Below, piece by piece: positions 9,279-17,915 of a stretch of DNA of 40,750 nucleotides. This DNA is from an uncultured Clostridia bacterium. Lineage in GTDB: Bacteria > Bacillota > Clostridia > Christensenellales > Borkfalkiaceae. The stretch is taken from assembly GCA_905235795.1 (NCBI GenBank), contig CAJOMS010000003.1:1-40750 (forward strand), in the 5' to 3' direction. Below the pieces are notes generated by a model that worked only from the letters and a program-made list of their open reading frames with translations, was not told where the DNA came from and ran no database searches. The translations under genes were made by a program, and so were the position numbers. The stretch's first letter is position 1. Each line of letters begins with the position of its first letter.

Positions 9279-10310
9279 TTATTTTGAAAGTGAACGGCGG
9301 TATTTTTCCGCCTCCCAATTGTTTATAAAGTCAACGTCTTTTTCGCTCATGGTGGAAATTCCGAGTCCCTTAGCCTTTAACGTGTTTATGACGAAAAGAT
9401 AGGCAAACAGCGTTTCTTCAAGCGTTTGCGCCTCTTTTGCGTTGGTGTTATATACCACGGTGCCGTTTTGCGCCTGCATCTTTTCGGGGGCAAAAGCCAA
9501 AACGTTGTTAAGATACACGAGCTGGTCGGGATAGAGCGGGTATTCGTCTAACATTGCCTTGGTAAGCGGCGAGCCCTTTACGAAATCCACAACCGTAGGC
9601 GTTTGAGATTCAAACTTATTTTCTCCCACGCATTTCAAGCTTACGCTGCGGTAAGCGTCCTTCAACCCGAAATAAGCTACGATCTTGCCGTTTACTTCTT
9701 CGTTGATCTTTTTAACTCTTTCAAGTTCGTCCGCGGTGACGACTAAGCCGTGGTTCTGCATAAAAATCACTTCGGGGAACTTTCCGTTTTTAGCCTCGTA
9801 TTCTTCTATTGCGTCCTTCATTTTTACGGAAAGCGTAAAGCCGGGGTCTATATACGGCATAAAAATATACCCGAAGTCCGCTCCCTTGAAAATTTCTGCG
9901 GCTATATCCTTACCGTTTAAAGAACACGTTAAAAGATTTGCGTAAACGGAATGAGTGTGTATAACGTATTTTTTAAGCACGGAGTGAAAACCTACCTCCA
10001 CGCTCGGGCGGAGGGGTTGCAGCCCTTCCGTTTGCAGAGTCGCCTCTGCCGTAACTTTTTTGTTTTCGGCCTCGTGATCTTTCCCGTCCGAAAGGTCTAC
10101 GCCGCACAAAAACTCTCGTATCATTTTAAGATCCATAGGTACGTAAGCCGTATTTTCGCTTATATCCACCAACTTAAAGCCGGAAGCCTTTATATACATA
10201 ACGTTGCCGTCTTTAACCGAAGTGTTTCCGCCGCCGCCCTGAGTGTAATCCACTCTGCCGCCGGCGTATTGCGAAATTTCTATCAGATCTTTTATTGCCT
10301 GACTGGTCAT
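9279..10310 (-). CDS. Class II aldolase/adducin-family protein
   Basis: 343 aa; GGGGNTSVK, PSVEVGFH, HTHS and MQNHGLVV, the class II aldolase catalytic and zinc-site motifs. Confidence 0.85.
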   Translation of the reverse strand: MTSQAIKDLIEISQYAGGRVDYTQGGGGNTSVKDGNVMYIKASGFKLVDISENTAYVPMDLKMIREFLCGVDLSDGKDHEAENKKVTAEATLQTEGLQPLRPSVEVGFHSVLKKYVIHTHSVYANLLTCSLNGKDIAAEIFKGADFGYIFMPYIDPGFTLSVKMKDAIEEYEAKNGKFPEVIFMQNHGLVVTADELERVKKINEEVNGKIVAYFGLKDAYRSVSLKCVGENKFESQTPTVVDFVKGSPLTKAMLDEYPLYPDQLVYLNNVLAFAPEKMQAQNGTVVYNTNAKEAQTLEETLFAYLFVINTLKAKGLGISTMSEKDVDFINNWEAEKYRRSLSK

Positions 10311-10327
10311 ATTTTATCTCCTTATCG

Positions 10328-11617
10328 TCATTCAAGGTTAAATTCCTTGTTTATCGTTTCAACTTCTTCGTCGGTTATCTTTACTACCTGACCGATAAGT
10401 CCGGAATGGATTATAGTGTTGGCGGTAAACTCGACTACTTCCAACGCGTCGAACGCCTCTATCAAAGTACCGCCTACGGCAATCACGCTATCGTTTTCGA
10501 TAAGCACAACGGGATGACTTTTATTGATCGAATCGCTTACGAGCTCAGGATCTTTTATGTTGGTGCCGTAAGGCAAACGCACGAGATCTCTTATCTTTAT
10601 GTAAGATTCCGGTATGGTGCGGCTGTCTATTTCCGTTCTGGTTATGCCGAAAGCCAAAATGTTGGTAGGCTGAGCGACCACTATGGCGTTGACGTCCGGA
10701 TGAGTTTCGTAAATCATTTTATGGAGCGACACCGAACGCGACGGACGTTTGCCCGCCTCTCTCCAACCGTGATCCACGCGAACGAGATCCTCCGGCTCAA
10801 GGTGCTTTCTGTCCTTTCCGTAAGGAGTAATGATAAAGCTGTCCCCATTCAACCTCTCCGAAAAAGTGCCCATCGTACTTGAAAACAAGTCCTGATCGTA
10901 CGCCCTGTGAATAAGCGTGCACATCTTGTTTCTTATATCTTTTTCTTTGGAAGAAATTTCCGCGGGTATAAATTCGCCAAGCTGAGTTTTGCCCTTTTCG
11001 TTGGCTAATTGAATCTGTTCTTCGGTAAGAGGATACGCCTTGCCCAACAATTTGGACGTAATATCCAACTTAGCGCACCTTTCGAGCGTTTCAAACTTCT
11101 CGAAGGCGTCGAACAGATCTTTGCCGCAGGTTACCACGCCGTGGTTTTCCATAACTACTACGTCGTACCCGTTTTTGAACTGCTCCGCAATAGCCTCGCC
11201 GAGCTTTATACTGCCGGGCACCTCATAAGCCGCTATACCTACTTTACCGCAAACGAGTTCGGTAGTGGGTATTATGCGCGTATCCGGTATCTTCCTGATA
11301 AGGCTGTAACTTACGAGCGAAGGCGAGTGTGCGTGCACGACCGCCTTTGCGTCAGGACGAGTTTTGTAAACGAGTTTATGGAAAGGCAATTCTACCGAAG
11401 GTTTATATTTGCCTATTACCGTTCCGTCCGGCTTAACGCAGCATATATCGGAAGGCGTAAGCGCGCCTTTATCTATGCCGGAAGGCGTTATCCAAATATT
11501 TCCGTCGCTGTCTATAATAGACAGATTTCCGCCGGAAGTTGTAGTCATTTGTTTGCGGTATATCCTGTTTATTGTGAGCACTATCTGCTCTGCAGGATGC
11601 ATAAATTTGTATTCCAT
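10328..11617 (-). CDS. Tandem class II aldolase/adducin-family protein (two aldolase domains, second degenerate)
   Basis: 429 aa; the N-half has TSGGNLS, SVELPFH, HAHS, ENHGVV. The C-half aligns to it but has SVSLHK, VAQP, ENDSVI at the equivalent positions. Confidence 0.85.
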   Translation of the reverse strand: MEYKFMHPAEQIVLTINRIYRKQMTTTSGGNLSIIDSDGNIWITPSGIDKGALTPSDICCVKPDGTVIGKYKPSVELPFHKLVYKTRPDAKAVVHAHSPSLVSYSLIRKIPDTRIIPTTELVCGKVGIAAYEVPGSIKLGEAIAEQFKNGYDVVVMENHGVVTCGKDLFDAFEKFETLERCAKLDITSKLLGKAYPLTEEQIQLANEKGKTQLGEFIPAEISSKEKDIRNKMCTLIHRAYDQDLFSSTMGTFSERLNGDSFIITPYGKDRKHLEPEDLVRVDHGWREAGKRPSRSVSLHKMIYETHPDVNAIVVAQPTNILAFGITRTEIDSRTIPESYIKIRDLVRLPYGTNIKDPELVSDSINKSHPVVLIENDSVIAVGGTLIEAFDALEVVEFTANTIIHSGLIGQVVKITDEEVETINKEFNLE

Positions 11618-11702
11618 TTTAAATCTCCGAATAATTTATTCCCATCATATTCCCCCGATAAAAACGGAATTGTAAGTTTATAGTTTAATTTCAGCCCTTA
11701 TT

Positions 11703-13169
11703 TCAGCCCTTAAAGCCGGCTATTTTTTCGAAAGCGGCAAAATCGGGCTTGTATTTACCTAAAGGCAAGTACTCTTTAACGTCGCCGCCGGCGGCTATCA
11801 TTTTCTTTGCCTCGTCAAGGTCTTTTACTTCGCCGAGGGCTATCATCTGCACGGCTATATTGCCTAACGCCGTAGCCTCCGAAGGGCCTGCCACGACCTT
11901 TACGCCGCAGATATCCGCCGTCATTTGGCAAAGTATGCCCGCCTTGCAACCGCCGCCTATTATGTTTACGGCGTTGAACTTCTTGCCGGTAAGCGCCTCT
12001 ATGCTCCTTAAAGTATAGCGGTATTTTAAAGCGAGGCTCTCGTAAATACACCTTGAAAATTCGCCTATCGTCTCAGGCTCTTTCTGACCGGTCTTGCGGC
12101 AGAAATTCCTTATTTTTTCGGGCATATTGCCGGGATTGTCGAAATCGGGATAATCGGGATCTATATAGCACACGCTCTCGGATTTTTCCGCCATATCGGC
12201 AAGTTCGGCAAACGAATAGTCGTAGCCTTCCTTCTGCCAAGTCCTGCGCGCCTCTTGTATTATCCAAAGCCCCATTATATTTTTAAGGAACCTTACGGAC
12301 TTGTTATAACCGCCCTCGTTGGTGAAATTTTCTTTGTAGCTCGCCTCGTTGATTATGGGTTTATCGAGTTCGACGCCCATAAGCGACCAAGTGCCGCAGG
12401 AAATATAGCAACAGTTGCTCATATCGCCCGGAACGGCAGCCACGGCTGAACCGGTATCGTGCGTGCATACCGCTATTACGGGCACGCTCTTAACGCCGAG
12501 TTCTTCGCATATTTCCGGTTTCAGTTTGCCGTAAACGTGTCCGCTTTCAACGATTCTCGGAAGTTTGGAAGTATCGAAACCTATCTTTTCAATAAGTTCG
12601 TAATTCCAATTGTGAGTGGTTTGGTCGAGCATTTGCGAAGTGGACGCTATCGTATATTCCGCAACGGTAGCGCCCGTCAAGACGTACGCCATAAGGTCGG
12701 GAATGAAAAGCATCGTCTTTGCCGCGGCAACGGCCTCTGCGTCCTCCTTTACGGAAGCGTAAAGCTGGAAAAGCGTGTTTATGCGCATTATCTGTATGCC
12801 CGTTTCCTCGTACAGTTTATCTTTGCCGCCAAGCAGCTTAAAAACTTCTTCCGTCTTACCTTCCGTGCGCATATCGCGGTAATGATACGGCGTGTTTATC
12901 AAATTGCCGTTTTTATCCAAAAAGCCGTAATCCACGCCCCAGGTGTCGATACCTATCGCGTCGAAACCGCCCGCCTGCTTAGCCTTGACTATGCCGGTCT
13001 TTATCTCGTGGATAAGCCTCAGAAAATCCCAATACAATTTCCCGTTTATCTGAACGGGATCGTTGGGGAAACGATGCACCTCGGTATATACGATCTTTCC
13101 GTCGGAAATTTCACCTATAAGCGCCCTTCCGTTCGACGCGCCGAAATCGAATGCCAGAACTTTTTTCAT
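11703..13169 (-). CDS. Rhamnulokinase-like FGGY carbohydrate kinase
   Basis: 488 aa; N-terminal LAFDFGASNGRALIG, GIDTWGVDYGFLD, CTHDTGSAVAAVP, NIIGGGCKAGILCQMTADICGVKVVAGPSEATALGN. Confidence 0.85.
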   Translation of the reverse strand: MKKVLAFDFGASNGRALIGEISDGKIVYTEVHRFPNDPVQINGKLYWDFLRLIHEIKTGIVKAKQAGGFDAIGIDTWGVDYGFLDKNGNLINTPYHYRDMRTEGKTEEVFKLLGGKDKLYEETGIQIMRINTLFQLYASVKEDAEAVAAAKTMLFIPDLMAYVLTGATVAEYTIASTSQMLDQTTHNWNYELIEKIGFDTSKLPRIVESGHVYGKLKPEICEELGVKSVPVIAVCTHDTGSAVAAVPGDMSNCCYISCGTWSLMGVELDKPIINEASYKENFTNEGGYNKSVRFLKNIMGLWIIQEARRTWQKEGYDYSFAELADMAEKSESVCYIDPDYPDFDNPGNMPEKIRNFCRKTGQKEPETIGEFSRCIYESLALKYRYTLRSIEALTGKKFNAVNIIGGGCKAGILCQMTADICGVKVVAGPSEATALGNIAVQMIALGEVKDLDEAKKMIAAGGDVKEYLPLGKYKPDFAAFEKIAGFKG

Positions 13170-13232
13170 AAATATTTCTCCTTTTTTACGTTCAAACGGG
13201 GCCGGTAATATACCAACCCCCGTAACGCGTTA

Positions 13233-14012
13233 TCAATACATTTGTTGTCCGCCGGTAACGTTTATTGCCTGACCGGTCATGTAGGAAGACATATCGGACG
13301 CGAGAAATACCATAACGTTTTCGATATCTTCGTATTCGCAGCTCCTCTTCATCGGAACTTGATTGATGTATTTTTCTCTTATCTTTTCTTCGGTAGTGCC
13401 CTGATTTGCGGCGTACTGCTTAAACAAGCTGTTTACCCACAAAGGCGAATTGAGCAAATTGCCGGGGCAGATGCTGTTTACGCGCACGCCCTGTTCTGCA
13501 AATTCAAGCGCGAGACTCTGCGTGAGGCCTACGCCGCCGAACTTACTCGACGCATAAGCGCCGTTTTTGTAAGAGCCCTTTTTGCCGGATTTGGAGTTGA
13601 TTTGAATGATGCTGCCCTTCTTGTTTGCGAGCATTACGGGAGCAACCGCCTTAACGGTGTTGAAGTAACCGTTTAAGTTTACGTCCGTAACAAGTTTGAA
13701 GGCTTCCGGCGTGAGATTGAATATATCCCCGCTCTTTACTATCGCCGCGTTGGCGATGAGAATGTCTATCGTGCCCCATTTTTCAACGACCGCGTCGGCT
13801 GCAGCCTTGCACGTTTCGTATTTGGTAACGTCTACCTGAAACGCCATACCCTCTTTTAATTTAGATGCGACGTTCTGCGCGCCCTCGATGTTTATGTCGC
13901 ATACGGCGACTTTGCAGCCCTCTTTGTCCAGCCTCATGGCGAGCGCTTCGCCCAAACCTTGGCTGGCGCCGGTAACGAGTGCAACTTTTCCTTTAAGATC
14001 TATGTTTTGCAT
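13233..14012 (-). CDS. Short-chain dehydrogenase, sorbitol-6-phosphate 2-dehydrogenase (SrlD)-like
   Basis: 259 aa; TGASQGLGEA, YASSK active site, and the SrlD-like stretch INSKSGKKGSYKNGAYASSKFGGVGLTQSLALE...NLLNSPLWVNSLFKQYA. Confidence 0.85.
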   Translation of the reverse strand: MQNIDLKGKVALVTGASQGLGEALAMRLDKEGCKVAVCDINIEGAQNVASKLKEGMAFQVDVTKYETCKAAADAVVEKWGTIDILIANAAIVKSGDIFNLTPEAFKLVTDVNLNGYFNTVKAVAPVMLANKKGSIIQINSKSGKKGSYKNGAYASSKFGGVGLTQSLALEFAEQGVRVNSICPGNLLNSPLWVNSLFKQYAANQGTTEEKIREKYINQVPMKRSCEYEDIENVMVFLASDMSSYMTGQAINVTGGQQMY

Positions 14013-14036
14013 ATCGATCGTACTCCTTAAAAATTA

Positions 14037-15335
14037 TTATTTCTTTATTACAGACGCCCTGCCTATTTCGGCAAAAGCGGCTATTCTCTCTTTAAGATCC
14101 GGATACTTTTCAACGGCCTTTTCCGCAAACATACCGTTTTCAACGCCGTTTTCCGCGGCGCGTTCGTGCCCGATAAGCGCCCACGTGCTATCTATGAGAT
14201 TGGCGTATCTCGGGTTGGCAAGCGCCTTGCATTCAAAGCGTTGCCTCGGTGAGTTTATATCCTCCCCGCTTATCTCAAAAAGCCCGTATTTCGCACATAA
14301 AGCGCGCAATCTGTCAAGCTGAGCCTCGGTGTTGCGCGTGGGCATATAAGCCACCGCCTTTATGCCTACGGCCTTGATCTCCGCAATCAGTTCGTCCAAA
14401 AAATCGTCCTCGAATTTCTGTGCGCGCTTGTCGCCGGTAACGCTGTCTCCAACGTCGCCGAGGTAAGCGTAGGCGGGTATGGCGCCGAATTCCGTCGCCT
14501 TTTTGACGAACTCTTTAACGTCGGGCATCTCCTCGTCGGCGTCTATATAAAAGAACTTGGTATCCGCCTTTAAAACGCCGAGCAAATCGTAATTGAAGCA
14601 CGGATTTTCCGCGTCGGTAAGGTAACCTTTCTGCTTGTCGCCCACCTTCAATTCAAGGTCTTTTTCTATAAAATCTATCAACGCCTGCGTTCTGCCGAAA
14701 CGTTCTTCAAGCTTTTTTGCCAAAGCGCTCATCAGATGGCGCTCGGTAATGGAGCCGCCCTCTGCCGCGCAGGACGCGTCGTAAACGTCTTTTTCAAAAT
14801 CTATATTTATGCCGAACTTGCCGAATTTCCCGTTTATCAGTTCGGTCATTTTGCGGTCGCGCAGTTCGCGTTTCGCGCGGTAGCCGGCAAGGTACTCGTT
14901 GAAAGCAGCCCTGTTCTGCTCGGGTACGCCGTGCGCCGCCATATATATGCAATCTTCCTGATCGGGGTGATTTATCTTGCCCCAATGGCGAGCGTTGAAC
15001 TTAGCCCTGACTTCAACTCCGCACGTGTAGCCCATGCCTAAAGTTTTGCACGCCTCGGAAAATTCCGCGTCGCCCGACAAACTGTCATGATCCATTATCC
15101 CGCAGGAAGTAAGCCCCGCAGAGTACGCGGCGTAAGCGGCCGCCGTGGGCGAATACGGCGAAAACGAATATATCGTGTGTATGTGGTTGTTCGCGTCGTT
15201 CTCGCGGCGAACGGGTTGCATGCCGTTTTCTTCCTCGAATTTGAGCAATATTTTTAAATTTTCAAGCCTCTCTCCCGCAGTCGGAGCGTTTAGTCCCTTT
15301 ACGAGTTCAGCTCGTTTTTGTTCGTTTGCGTTCAT
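14037..15335 (-). CDS. PHP-domain metallophosphoesterase-like protein
   Basis: 432 aa; HIHTIYSFS, IMDHDSLSG and GVEVRAKF, typical PHP metal-site motifs. Confidence 0.75.
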   Translation of the reverse strand: MNANEQKRAELVKGLNAPTAGERLENLKILLKFEEENGMQPVRRENDANNHIHTIYSFSPYSPTAAAYAAYSAGLTSCGIMDHDSLSGDAEFSEACKTLGMGYTCGVEVRAKFNARHWGKINHPDQEDCIYMAAHGVPEQNRAAFNEYLAGYRAKRELRDRKMTELINGKFGKFGINIDFEKDVYDASCAAEGGSITERHLMSALAKKLEERFGRTQALIDFIEKDLELKVGDKQKGYLTDAENPCFNYDLLGVLKADTKFFYIDADEEMPDVKEFVKKATEFGAIPAYAYLGDVGDSVTGDKRAQKFEDDFLDELIAEIKAVGIKAVAYMPTRNTEAQLDRLRALCAKYGLFEISGEDINSPRQRFECKALANPRYANLIDSTWALIGHERAAENGVENGMFAEKAVEKYPDLKERIAAFAEIGRASVIKK

Positions 15336-15414
15336 TTAAGCAAAATCTCCCGTATTTTTTAGCCTTATTAAGTATAACATATATAAATGTGTTTGTATAT
15401 AGTTGAAAATTAAC

Positions 15415-15443
15415 TTGCATAAAAGAAATTTTTGTGCTATAAT
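15415..15443 (+). promoter_or_regulatory. Probable sigma-A promoter for the DeoR-family gene
   Basis: TTGCAT (15415-15420), 17-bp spacer, TATAAT (15438-15443), 39 bp before the proposed ATG at 15483. Confidence 0.65.
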
Positions 15444-15482
15444 TCAATCATAAACGAAAACAAACGAGCAACGAGGTATGAT

Positions 15483-16244
15483 ATGTACGCCATTGAGAGG
15501 CAAGACGAGATATTTCAGATACTTAAAGAGCGCAAGTCCGTATCTGTAAACGAACTTTCAAAAGAGCTGTTCGTCAGCCCTGCGACAGTCCGTCGGGACC
15601 TGTCCGTGATGGAAAAATCGGGGTTGATACGCCGCAGTCACGGCGGGGCGATACTTACGGGCAGCTCGTCGGACGAATCGAGCATAATCATGCGCGAGCA
15701 GGAAAACGTCGTTGAAAAAAAGGAAATTGCCGCCGTTGCGGTGCGTTTAGTAAAAAATAACATATCGCTGTTTTTGGATTCTTCGAGCACGGTGGGCAAG
15801 ATAGTGCCGCTTTTGGCGAGGTTCAATTTTATTTCCATAGTAACAAACGGCTTAAAAAACGCCCTTTTGTTATCGGAAACGACCAAAGCGCGCATTTACG
15901 TGGCGTGCGGAATGATTCAGAGCCAATCGAACTCCATACTCGGCGCGGATACGGTAGAATACTGTTCCAAACTGCACACGGATATAGCGTTTATGTCCTG
16001 CAACGGCATAGATATAGACAACGGCATGACGGAAGCGAGCATAGAGCAGGCGAAAGTAAAACAGACGATGCTTAAAAATTCTTCGCTTAAAATTTTACTT
16101 GCCGACAAAAGCAAATTCGGCAAGACGTTTATGGCGCGTTCGGGCGGTTTCGGCGATATAGATTATCTGATAACCGACGTTATGCCCTCACCCGAGTACG
16201 TGGCGGCGATAGAGGCGTCCGGCTGTAAAATTCTGCTGCCGTAA
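15483..16244 (+). CDS. DeoR-family transcriptional regulator
   Basis: ORF track opens at 15432 (TTG), but the first ATG with DeoR-like N-terminus (MYAIERQDEIFQILKERKSVSVNELSKELFVSPATVRRDLSVMEKSGLIRRSHGGA) is at 15483, after a GAGG-like RBS. Confidence 0.92.
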   Translation: MYAIERQDEIFQILKERKSVSVNELSKELFVSPATVRRDLSVMEKSGLIRRSHGGAILTGSSSDESSIIMREQENVVEKKEIAAVAVRLVKNNISLFLDSSSTVGKIVPLLARFNFISIVTNGLKNALLLSETTKARIYVACGMIQSQSNSILGADTVEYCSKLHTDIAFMSCNGIDIDNGMTEASIEQAKVKQTMLKNSSLKILLADKSKFGKTFMARSGGFGDIDYLITDVMPSPEYVAAIEASGCKILLP

Positions 16245-16254
16245 CGAAAAGCTA

Positions 16255-16303
16255 AATTAAAAAAAATGCCGCCCGGACTAACGTAGTCAAGGCGGTTTTT
16301 TTA
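16255..16303. terminator. Bidirectional intrinsic terminator shared by the DeoR gene (+) and rnpB (-)
   Basis: CCGCC (16269-16273) and GGCGG (16291-16295) with an inner GACTA/TAGTC pairing. T-run on the plus strand (to 16302) and A-run 16259-16266 (T-run on the minus strand). Confidence 0.8.
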
Positions 16304-16309
16304 AAAAAG

Positions 16310-16660
16310 GATTTAAGGCAGACCTGTAAGCCGGGTTCTGTCATTTAATGCGGTTATCTATCTCGGCGCATCGTTGCCGAAGCGCTCCAGCGATGTATAC
16401 TTATACCGAAACCTTAACGCGGCGGATGTTTCGGTTCAATCTTGCTTCGGGTGGGGTTTACATGGCACGGTGCGTTACCGCTCCGTCGGTGAGCTCTTAC
16501 CTCCCCTTTCCATCCTTACAGCCAAAAAGGCTGCGGTTTATTTCTGTTGCACTTTCCTTAAAGTCGCCTTCACCGGTAATTAGCCGGCACCCTTGCCGCT
16601 TGAAGCCCGGACTTTCCTCGTCAGATTTTCTCTGCCGCAACCGCACAGTCAGCTTAAATC
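16310..16660 (-). ncRNA. rnpB: RNase P RNA, type A-like
   Basis: Minus strand reads GAGGAAAGTCCGGGC near the 5' end and GACAGAACCCGGCTTA near the 3' end, with GGCACGGTAAAC-like GTGCCATGTAAACCCCACCC inside. Ends pair as GATTTAAG/CTTAAATC (P1). Confidence 0.95.
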
Positions 16661-16666
16661 TTAGTT

Positions 16667-16695
16667 ATTATATCACTTTATTTTTTATCTGTCGA
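16667..16695 (-). promoter_or_regulatory. rnpB promoter
   Basis: Minus strand TCGACA (16690-16695), 17-bp spacer, TATAAT (16667-16672), located just before rnpB and overlapping the 3' end of ddl. Confidence 0.7.
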
Positions 16696-17835
16696 GCGAT
16701 TTGCACCTTTTAATTTAGAAGAAATATTGCCGAATACGTCTGCCGGGTGATTGAACGTACCGTTCACGTAATCCCTATGTACGCGCACGCCCTCGTCGAT
16801 AAGCTCGTTTATCATATCTTTGAAATCGGATGTTTTATCCTTGAAAAGATACATAGCCAAAGAGCCGGGCACGGTGTTTACCTCGTTGAGATAAATTTCC
16901 CCGTCGCACAGCAAATAATCTATGCGTATAACGCCGTGTACGAAAGTTTTTCGATATACATTTTCGGTTATCCTCTTTATCTCGTCGCTCACTTCCTTAT
17001 CTATATCCGCGGGGAAGATACTGCTTGCCGCGTGTTTAGCACCGCCCTCGTATTTATCTTCAAAAGATAAAAACTTTCCCGCCGAAACGGGGCGTTCGCA
17101 CTCGGAAGTGATTATTTTTCCGTTTGCCGAATACGCGGCGCAATTTATCTCTTTGAAATTTTGCAGGGCTTTTTCTATTATGATCTTTCCGTCGTACCGC
17201 AAGGCGAACTCTATCGCGCCGAAAGTCTTTTCTCTGTTTTCGGCGAGCTTTATGCCTATGCTCGAACCCAACCTCGCGGGCTTTACAATAAGCGGAAAGC
17301 CAAATTTTTGAACCTCACTGACTACGCCTTCCATATCCGCAAAATACTGCGCCTTGGTAACCGTTTTGTACGGCACCGTCTTTACGCCGATGCCGCTAAG
17401 GTATATCTTCGACGCGCATTTATCCATATACACGGACGACGCCAACATATCCGGCGACGCGCAGGGTATTCCGCATAACCTCAGCAAGCCGAACACGCTT
17501 CCGTCCTCGCCGTTTAGCCCGTGGCAACAGTTGACTGCGCAATAAATTTCGCCCGCAGACTTTAGTTTTCCCCTCTTGGATATCCACAGCTCGTTGCTGC
17601 CGACTTTAAGCACCGCCTCGTCGAGATCGCGTAAGTCGCGACTCTTGTAAAAGGAGAGGTCAAACAGCTTATCCCCCGTAAAACACGCATTATCGGTCAC
17701 ATACAGCGGCACGGGTATGTATTTTTGCCTGTCTATGCAATTTAAAGTAAGCACGCCCGTAATAACGGAAATATCCCTTTCGCTGGAAACTCCGCCGAAC
17801 ACGACCAAGATTTTTTTAGCATTGTTTTTTTCCAT
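16678..17835 (-). CDS. ddl: D-alanine--D-alanine ligase
   Basis: 385 aa; VVFGGVSSERDISVITG, HGLNGEDGSVFGLLRLCGIP, KPARLGSSIGIKLA, RIDYLLCDGEIYLNEVNTVPGS. Confidence 0.95.
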   Translation of the reverse strand: MEKNNAKKILVVFGGVSSERDISVITGVLTLNCIDRQKYIPVPLYVTDNACFTGDKLFDLSFYKSRDLRDLDEAVLKVGSNELWISKRGKLKSAGEIYCAVNCCHGLNGEDGSVFGLLRLCGIPCASPDMLASSVYMDKCASKIYLSGIGVKTVPYKTVTKAQYFADMEGVVSEVQKFGFPLIVKPARLGSSIGIKLAENREKTFGAIEFALRYDGKIIIEKALQNFKEINCAAYSANGKIITSECERPVSAGKFLSFEDKYEGGAKHAASSIFPADIDKEVSDEIKRITENVYRKTFVHGVIRIDYLLCDGEIYLNEVNTVPGSLAMYLFKDKTSDFKDMINELIDEGVRVHRDYVNGTFNHPADVFGNISSKLKGANRSTDKK

Positions 17836-17843
17836 AATTTCTC

Positions 17844-17882
17844 CTTATAAAAAAACGCCGCCCGTTTTTTTCTTAGGCGGCG
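17844..17882 (-). terminator. Intrinsic terminator between murF and ddl
   Basis: CGCCGCC (17856-17862) / GGCGGCG (17876-17882). On the minus strand the hairpin is followed by TTTTTTT and then the ddl RBS AAGGAG. Confidence 0.7.
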
Positions 17883-17915
17883 AAAAATATTTTTATTTTT
17901 AAAAACAGATTTAAC

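Noticed and set aside
12459-13208. 249-aa plus-strand ORF antisense to the FGGY kinase gene
   Set aside because: Shadow ORF over conserved kinase motifs.
16348-16713. 121-aa and 69-aa plus-strand ORFs around 16.35-16.7 kb
   Set aside because: They fall on the antisense of the RNase P RNA gene, which has unmistakable conserved core motifs.
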